NCBI GenBank assembly: GCA_026390595.1
Contig: JAPLFQ010000023.1
Coordinates: 1-64,000 of the forward strand
DNA length: 64,000 nucleotides
Origin: Ignavibacteriales bacterium
Lineage (GTDB): Bacteria > Bacteroidota > Ignavibacteria > UBA10030
Direction of reading: 5' to 3'
Of this stretch, positions 60,140-64,000 are shown in pieces; the stretch's first letter is position 1, and each line of letters opens with the position of its first letter. Made by a program: the position numbers and the translations under genes. The notes under the pieces were generated by a model, which saw only the letters and a list, made by a program, of their open reading frames with translations, was not told the DNA's origin and ran no database searches.

Positions 60140-60562
60140 ATGGAAATGAAAAAGCCGGTCGGGCCAGCCAACACGCACGTCACCACAATCAGAACGATCG
60201 AATTGGAGACCATTTCCTTCAGCTCGTACGTAACACTCTGCGTCCTGATTTCTGTCTGCATTGGCCTCGTGGTTTCCATCGCGTTCTTTGTCCTCGACAT
60301 TATCGTCCTCGACACCTCGTTTCAATGGGGAGGTGTGTCGATTGCTGATACCTGGACGAGTATCATCGCAATGTTCGTGGGTCCATTCGTTTTTGGCATT
60401 GTTGGTTTGGCAGGATCTCTTTTCACACACCGGTTGTTCCTCTGGGCGCTCCGTACGTACTCCGGACTTTCGCTGACGGGGACCTGGTCGGTGACCAATC
60501 GGGGTGATGATTTGGAGAATGCCACCCGGCAACCTAAGCCTCGCCGACCCGAAGAACAGTAA
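60140..60562 (+). CDS. Small hypothetical membrane protein
   Basis: The 140-residue protein has three or so hydrophobic segments (YVTLCVLISVCIGLVVSIAFFVLDIIVL, SIIAMFVGPFVFGIVGLAGSLF) and a short Ser/Thr-rich tail. It begins IRTIELETISFSSYV after a short polar lead, a pattern I cannot assign to a named family with certainty. ATG 60140 is the likely start; the frame is open back through the TACGTA array, which is surely regulatory. Function unknown. Confidence 0.55.
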   Translation: MEMKKPVGPANTHVTTIRTIELETISFSSYVTLCVLISVCIGLVVSIAFFVLDIIVLDTSFQWGGVSIADTWTSIIAMFVGPFVFGIVGLAGSLFTHRLFLWALRTYSGLSLTGTWSVTNRGDDLENATRQPKPRRPEEQ

Positions 60563-60662
60563 GGCGAACGGGTCACGAGCGGACCGGGAACAAGGTTCGT
60601 GCAGCCGGGGAGAACCCTCCCCTCCGGTGAAGTGACTGTTTCACGTACAGAAGGAGATGTGG

Positions 60663-60986
60663 ATGAGCTATTCTGAAGAGCTAATTCAGGCGGTCTGGGA
60701 AAAAGCAATTGCGCAAGATGATAACGATGCAACCATGTGGAGAAAAGATGAATGTGGTGCATGGATGCAGCGAGTGATGTACGGGGATCGCGATTCACAG
60801 TACGGATGGGAGATTGACCAAATCTCGCCCAAATTTCCCGAGACCATCTCCAACCTGTGCCCGCTGCATTGGAAGAACAGGATCGGGAAGAGCGACGGAA
60901 GGTTGATTTGCTCCGTGACTTCCAGCGGTATCGACAACAAGGAACTGATAGACGGAAGTACCATCAAGGACCTCGCCGCACGATGA
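60663..60986 (+). CDS. HNH-like protein with a substituted active-site His
   Basis: The 107-residue protein resembles small HNH endonuclease-type proteins: WRKDECGAWMQRVMYGDRDSQYGWEIDQISPKFPETISNLCPLHWKNRIGKSDGR in the central part, with the tryptophans and the NLCPLHW block that in the family read IDHI...NLQPLHW. The first His of the HNH motif (DH) is Gln at residue 53, so nuclease activity may be lost. AGGAG lies 6 bases before the ATG at 60663. Its stop overlaps the ATG of the frameshifted small gene that follows (ATGA at 60983). Confidence 0.65.
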   Translation: MSYSEELIQAVWEKAIAQDDNDATMWRKDECGAWMQRVMYGDRDSQYGWEIDQISPKFPETISNLCPLHWKNRIGKSDGRLICSVTSSGIDNKELIDGSTIKDLAAR

Positions 60987-61212
60987 AGGTCCGCCGGGGA
61001 CGGGCACACATCGACACGGAATACCCCGCATTGGCGGATGCACTGTCAGCCGTGGAGATCTCTCATGGGAAGACACTTTGGATTCGGTTCACGCGGGTTT
61101 GTATCGGGCTGGCTTCGAGCTGCATGGTCAGAATCTGCTGATCGATGTGGGTGAGGGGGAATACCTTGAGGCCAGTCCGATAAGACCCGTGATCAGCCTG
61201 CGTCAACCATGA
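60983..61212 (+). pseudogene. Small gene with an apparent frameshift
   Basis: The ATG at 60983 overlaps the HNH-like gene's stop and opens a plausible frame (MKVRRGRAHIDTEYPALADA, LSAVE). Near 61055-61065 the protein-like reading shifts to another frame: SWEDTLDSVHAGLYRAGFEL then HGQNLLIDVGEGEYLEASP and IRPVISLRQP, ending at TGA 61210-61212. Reading the two parts together gives about 75 residues of coherent sequence; either alone gives an abrupt change. The shift is equal to -1 (or +2). It could be a sequencing error, a real mutation or, less likely, programmed; no slippery heptamer is obvious. The family is unknown to me. Confidence 0.45.
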
Positions 61213-61249
61213 GAGGGAGGTAGCGCGGCAAGCCCGCGCTGGAGAATGA

Positions 61250-61642
61250 ATGAACAAACCTGAGAAAAGAATCACGGTGCTTGTTGCGGACTTCCACGGT
61301 GAAATCCGCGAAGCTGTCTGCGAATATCTCAACCGCATGCGTGGAGTGCACGTCATTGCAGAAGCACTCAACGGTTTCGAAGCCATTGCCAAGGTCGAAC
61401 AATTGAAGCCGGATATCGTGATTCTTGATGTGGGACTTCCGGAACTCAATGGCATTGAAACGGCTCGAATTGTCAAGCGGCGGTTCGCATCAACGAAAGT
61501 ATACCTCGCGACGCTGTTCGATGAAACCCTGTACGAGATGGAAGCCCATCGCGTCTCGGCCGACGGGATCATTTCCAAAACGCATTTGAAGCGCGGCCTC
61601 ACGGCGCTGATGCACGTCGCTCAACATCAGGCGACGCAATGA
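61250..61642 (+). CDS. Single-domain response regulator (CheY-like)
   Basis: The 130-residue protein is one receiver domain: VLVADFHGEIREAVCEYLNRM, phosphoacceptor Asp 60 in PDIVILDVGLPELNG, and the switch region YLATLFDET and GIISKTHL with the conserved Lys. It has no output domain, so it may relay phosphate or bind a partner. GGAG lies 6 bases before the ATG, and its stop overlaps the start of the next receiver gene (ATGA). Confidence 0.85.
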   Translation: MNKPEKRITVLVADFHGEIREAVCEYLNRMRGVHVIAEALNGFEAIAKVEQLKPDIVILDVGLPELNGIETARIVKRRFASTKVYLATLFDETLYEMEAHRVSADGIISKTHLKRGLTALMHVAQHQATQ

Positions 61643-62145
61643 GGGATGGTCAGAAATATTCTTCAGGGGAATTCCCCGCGACGCCCGGACGCCGCTCCAA
61701 TCCGAAGTCACCCGGCGGGATTCCGTCACACGGAAAGGACGGGTCAGTGCAATTGCCTTGTCCAAAAAGGATTCTGATCGTCGACGAGGATATCCTGAGC
61801 ATCGTGGATTTGTCACGTGCTCTCCTTCGCTTCGGGTACGTGCTCTCCCACGCCACAGACCAGGTGCGAGCCGTCGAAGCGGTCAAGAACGAGAAGCCCG
61901 ATCTCATCATCTGCACTCCCGATGGCCGGAAACTGGACACTCCTCAATTCGTGAAGACGGTGCAACGCTTACCCTGGTCGCGGAGCATTCCCTTTCTTTT
62001 TCTTATCGAATCAGGAGATGGTTCCGACCAGGCCCCTCAAATCCTCGGACCCATACAGTATCTGGCCAGACCATTCACGAGCGAACAGCTTTCATCGGCC
62101 GTCCAGGAACAACTCGCACGAAGGAGGGCGCGTCCCGCTCGCTGA
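61639..62145 (+). CDS. Receiver-like protein with missing phosphoacceptor Asp
   Basis: From about residue 43 the 168-residue protein looks like a receiver (RILIVDEDILSIVDLSRALLRFGYVLS, RAVEAVKNEKPDLII, YLARPFTSEQLSSAVQEQL). After KPDLII, where the phosphorylated Asp is expected, it has CTPDG instead of LD, and the KPF motif reads RPF. It probably is not phosphorylated and may act as a pseudo-receiver. The first 36 residues are low-complexity; GTG 61747 is a credible alternative start. It overlaps the upstream gene by 4 bases. Confidence 0.7.
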   Translation: MRDGQKYSSGEFPATPGRRSNPKSPGGIPSHGKDGSVQLPCPKRILIVDEDILSIVDLSRALLRFGYVLSHATDQVRAVEAVKNEKPDLIICTPDGRKLDTPQFVKTVQRLPWSRSIPFLFLIESGDGSDQAPQILGPIQYLARPFTSEQLSSAVQEQLARRRARPAR

Positions 62146-62235
62146 TTATTCGATGCCAGAAAGATCACCCCGGTTTGTTCAATGGAATAGACCGTCGATG
62201 GTGCACCAGAATGCTCGAGAGACCACGATCACCTC

Positions 62236-62682
62236 ATGCCAATTGTAGAATTTGACGGATCCGCCGCAGCTGCATTCACTGTGTTTGTCCGTCACAACAT
62301 GCCCTTGTTCACAGATGAAGCCGTGGTCAGGAAATACGAAAAGATCCTGATGGCAGAAGCAGAGAAATCTCGGTGTGAAGCTCCCGTCTATCTATTCATG
62401 CCCGACAGGTGCCACCTCCTTCTCCAGGGGAAGGGAGGGTTGGCAAGCCTTGTCAGCACCATTAAAGCATTCAGGATGGGAGCAGGATACTGGCTTTCAA
62501 GAACCCACTGTGATGCCGAATGGCCGGGAAATCATGGGAGTGACAGCCGGACCACTCAGCACGAGATACTGCAGTACGCCCGCCACATTCTCAACGAGCC
62601 GGTTCGCGTCGGCATAGTTCCCGACTGGAAGCAATACCGCTACAAAGGCTCAACGCTGTATCAACTGGAATCATGGCTGTAG
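62236..62682 (+). CDS. RAYT/Y1-transposase-like protein with a degenerate HUH motif
   Basis: The 148-residue protein follows the Y1 transposase (REP-associated tyrosine transposase) plan: FTVFVRHNMPLFTDEAVVRKYEKIL, PVYLFMPDRCHLLLQ, TIKAFRMGAGYWL, HEILQYARHILNEPVRVGIVPDWKQYRYKGS. The metal-binding HUH pair, normally HxH in MPDHVHLL, is R58-x-H60 here, so one His is lost. The catalytic Tyr candidate is present at residue 114. It may be an inactive or domesticated copy. The SD is absent, and no IS ends are seen nearby. Confidence 0.65.
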   Translation: MPIVEFDGSAAAAFTVFVRHNMPLFTDEAVVRKYEKILMAEAEKSRCEAPVYLFMPDRCHLLLQGKGGLASLVSTIKAFRMGAGYWLSRTHCDAEWPGNHGSDSRTTQHEILQYARHILNEPVRVGIVPDWKQYRYKGSTLYQLESWL

Positions 62683-62967
62683 GATCTTCCCCAAAGTTCC
62701 CTCCTGCTCGTCCACGAAACACTCCAAGCCCGGATCTCTGAGCGCCATTGTTGCTCGCCACCCCGGGAATCTCTCTTCCTTGTATCTGAGCCGAATTTTC
62801 GCCATTTTTGGAAAAATTAGGTCAATCCAATAGAAATTGACCCTTGAGTGCTTTGGCTCCCTCCCCACCCTCCTCCGCTGCAACATTGGGTGGCGGGCGC
62901 CGGCTCTGAGCGTAACCTCGTCTTCCCTGCGGGGCTCACAGCAACCTGTACCAGAGAAAGCAATGAT
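62683..62967. other. Gene-free region before the HisA-like gene
   Basis: No gene is supported here; the frame of the HisA-like gene is open back to 62848 but has no family similarity there. GC-rich ...CTCCGCTGCAAC and ...GGCGGGCGCCGGC segments could form weak stems. No clear promoter was identified. Confidence 0.35.
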
Positions 62968-63732
62968 ATGCTTCTGATATTCCCCTCCATTGAAATCCGA
63001 AGTGGAGAATGTGTCCAGCTCGTCCACGGTGAACCGGGATCGGAGAATCTGTATTCGATCGACCCGGTGAAGATGGCGGTACTCTGGCGAGGGGAAAACG
63101 CAAAGACGCTGCATATCTCAGATGTCGATGGCGTCAAAACGGGAAGAGTTCACAACTGGGATATCATTGAAAGAATCGTCAAGGCAGTCGATATCCCTGT
63201 TCAGGTCGGAGGCGGCCTCCGCAGCTACGACGATATCAAATCGTTGCTGGAGAAAGGCATCTATAGAATAGTCATCGGGACGATCGCTGTCCACGATCAG
63301 GGGTTGGTGGAGAAACTGATTCAGGATTTCGGGGCACGCAAAATAGCAATATCCGTCGAGGCTTTCGAAGGAAAGATCAGGACCGATGGCGGCGCCACCG
63401 TGCACAACGTCACTCCCCTCTCGTTCATACTGCAGATGAAGAAGCTGGGAGTGTCCCGCATTGTCTACTCTGAGATGAGCGCAGATGGGGTAACGAAAGT
63501 CAGCAACCCCGCCTCGATGAAAGAACTCGCGCAAAGATCCGGCCTTCGCATTACCGCCCAGGGGGGTATCAACGGGTATCAGGAACTGATTCGACTGCAG
63601 GAACTTGAGAAATTCGGTGTCGACTCGGTGATTGTCGGCAGAGCGCTCTATGAAAACAGCTTCCCGTGCCAGCGGCTCTGGCGATTGAACGAAAAAGAAC
63701 TGACGGACCTCGGACCAACAAGACGTATGTGA
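62968..63732 (+). CDS. HisA-family TIM-barrel protein (histidine biosynthesis-like isomerase) with altered catalytic residues
   Basis: The 254-residue protein shows the HisA/HisF barrel: LLIFPSIEIRSGECVQLVHGE, TLHISDVDGVKTGR, VDIPVQVGGGLRSYDD, ITAQGGINGYQEL and DSVIVGRALYENSF. In HisA the two catalytic Asp lie at the ends of strands 1 and 5; here the matching residues appear to be Glu 9 (SIEI) and Glu 131 (ISVEAFEGKI). It may therefore be a paralogue with another isomerase or regulatory role rather than the histidine-pathway enzyme. No other his gene is near. A PfkB kinase starts 19 bases downstream. The start at 62968 fits the domain. Confidence 0.7.
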   Translation: MLLIFPSIEIRSGECVQLVHGEPGSENLYSIDPVKMAVLWRGENAKTLHISDVDGVKTGRVHNWDIIERIVKAVDIPVQVGGGLRSYDDIKSLLEKGIYRIVIGTIAVHDQGLVEKLIQDFGARKIAISVEAFEGKIRTDGGATVHNVTPLSFILQMKKLGVSRIVYSEMSADGVTKVSNPASMKELAQRSGLRITAQGGINGYQELIRLQELEKFGVDSVIVGRALYENSFPCQRLWRLNEKELTDLGPTRRM

Positions 63733-63751
63733 TCAACCGAAGGATATCCCA

Positions 63752-64000
63752 GTGGCGAAAGATTTGAAAGTAACGGTCATCGGCCACCTTGCCCGTGACT
63801 TTTTTCATGTGAGCGACTCTGTCGGCAGCGAACAGGTTATCGAAGCCTACGGCGGCATTTTCTATTCGATCGCCGCCCTTTCGGCATCGCTTTCGCCGGA
63901 TGACAAAATCATTCCGGCGTTCGGAATTCACGAAGCCGAGTACGACGCGATCGTGGAACGGTGTGCGAGGTTGGGGAACGTCGATACGCGGGGAATCTTC
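63752..64000 (+). CDS. PfkB-family kinase, N-terminal part (runs off the window)
   Basis: The frame is open from a GTG at 63752 to the window end (83 codons). It starts MAKDLKVTVIGHLARDFFHV and has EAYGGIFYSIAALSASL, the ribokinase-fold N-terminal motif with the GG pair that follows the first strand. GAAGGA lies 7 bases before the GTG. It is coupled to the HisA-like gene, so the pair probably works on the same pathway; the substrate is unknown. Confidence 0.75.
   Translation, partial: MAKDLKVTVIGHLARDFFHVSDSVGSEQVIEAYGGIFYSIAALSASLSPDDKIIPAFGIHEAEYDAIVERCARLGNVDTRGIF

Noticed and set aside
1-64000. CRISPR arrays, rRNA, tRNA or complete insertion sequences
   Set aside because: No regularly spaced repeats, rRNA-like stretches, tRNA-like T-arm sequences or paired IS ends were noticed on reading; tRNAs could still be missed without a covariance search.

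Overview
The window looks like a chromosome fragment of an uncultured Gram-negative bacterium of the Bacteroidota/Ignavibacteriota-Chlorobiota group. The evidence is a type IX secretion (T9SS) C-terminal sorting domain of the 'NYPNPFNP' kind, a TonB-dependent receptor with an N-terminal carboxypeptidase-like domain, lipoprotein-rich transport genes, a TAnnTTTG-type promoter box, and several short interspersed intergenic repeats of a style I associate with Ignavibacteria genomes. I saw no rRNA, tRNA or CRISPR array, although I could not scan for tRNAs exhaustively. Assignments rest on reading motifs, not on database searches.

Layout. 1-9.6 kb: end of a probable glycosyltransferase, a NagB/PIG-L fusion, a DUF3788 protein, a tricorn-like protease and a secreted C39-like peptidase with a T9SS tail. 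9.9-11.1 kb: a small secreted protein with a possible sigma-54 promoter and a strong terminator, then repeats. 11.1-36.6 kb: the centrepiece, two opposed gene arms around a GntR/LacI-type repressor. The leftward arm (21.3 to 11.1 kb) encodes a TonB receptor, a beta-propeller phytase lipoprotein, a cysteine (PTP-like) phytase, a YncE-like propeller, a phosphate-selective porin, a small monooxygenase-fold protein, a purple-acid-phosphatase-like enzyme and an alkaline-phosphatase-superfamily enzyme. The rightward arm (22.8 to 36.6 kb) encodes a zinc dehydrogenase, an organophosphate:phosphate antiporter, a PfkB kinase, two secreted metallophosphoesterases, then IolG-, IolM-, IolN- and IolO-like enzymes (the Thermotoga-type inositol route) and a ribose/inositol-type ABC transporter. 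Together this reads as one locus for capturing phytate outside the cell, stripping its phosphates, importing the inositol (and perhaps an inositol phosphate) and oxidising the ring towards D-tagaturonate. The repressor gene and the rightward arm each have a promoter overlapped by GTCTAGAC palindromes.

36.9-50.8 kb: a second YncE-like propeller, a PepSY-like protein, a TolC/MFP/RND efflux operon, a GlcD-GlcF-type FAD/Fe-S oxidoreductase, a polysaccharide deacetylase, a second Gfo/Idh/MocA dehydrogenase, a PspC/LiaF-like pair and a tiny Cys-rich lipoprotein. 50.9-59 kb: a heptosyltransferase-like GT9 enzyme, a MoxR-VWA pair and a propeller-sensor histidine kinase with its LuxR-type regulator. 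59-64 kb: accessory DNA with small genes, including DUF4180, an HNH-like protein lacking its first His, a frameshifted small gene, two receiver proteins and a RAYT-like protein with a broken HUH motif. A duplicated TACGTA-containing control element also lies here. The window ends in a HisA-like/PfkB pair.
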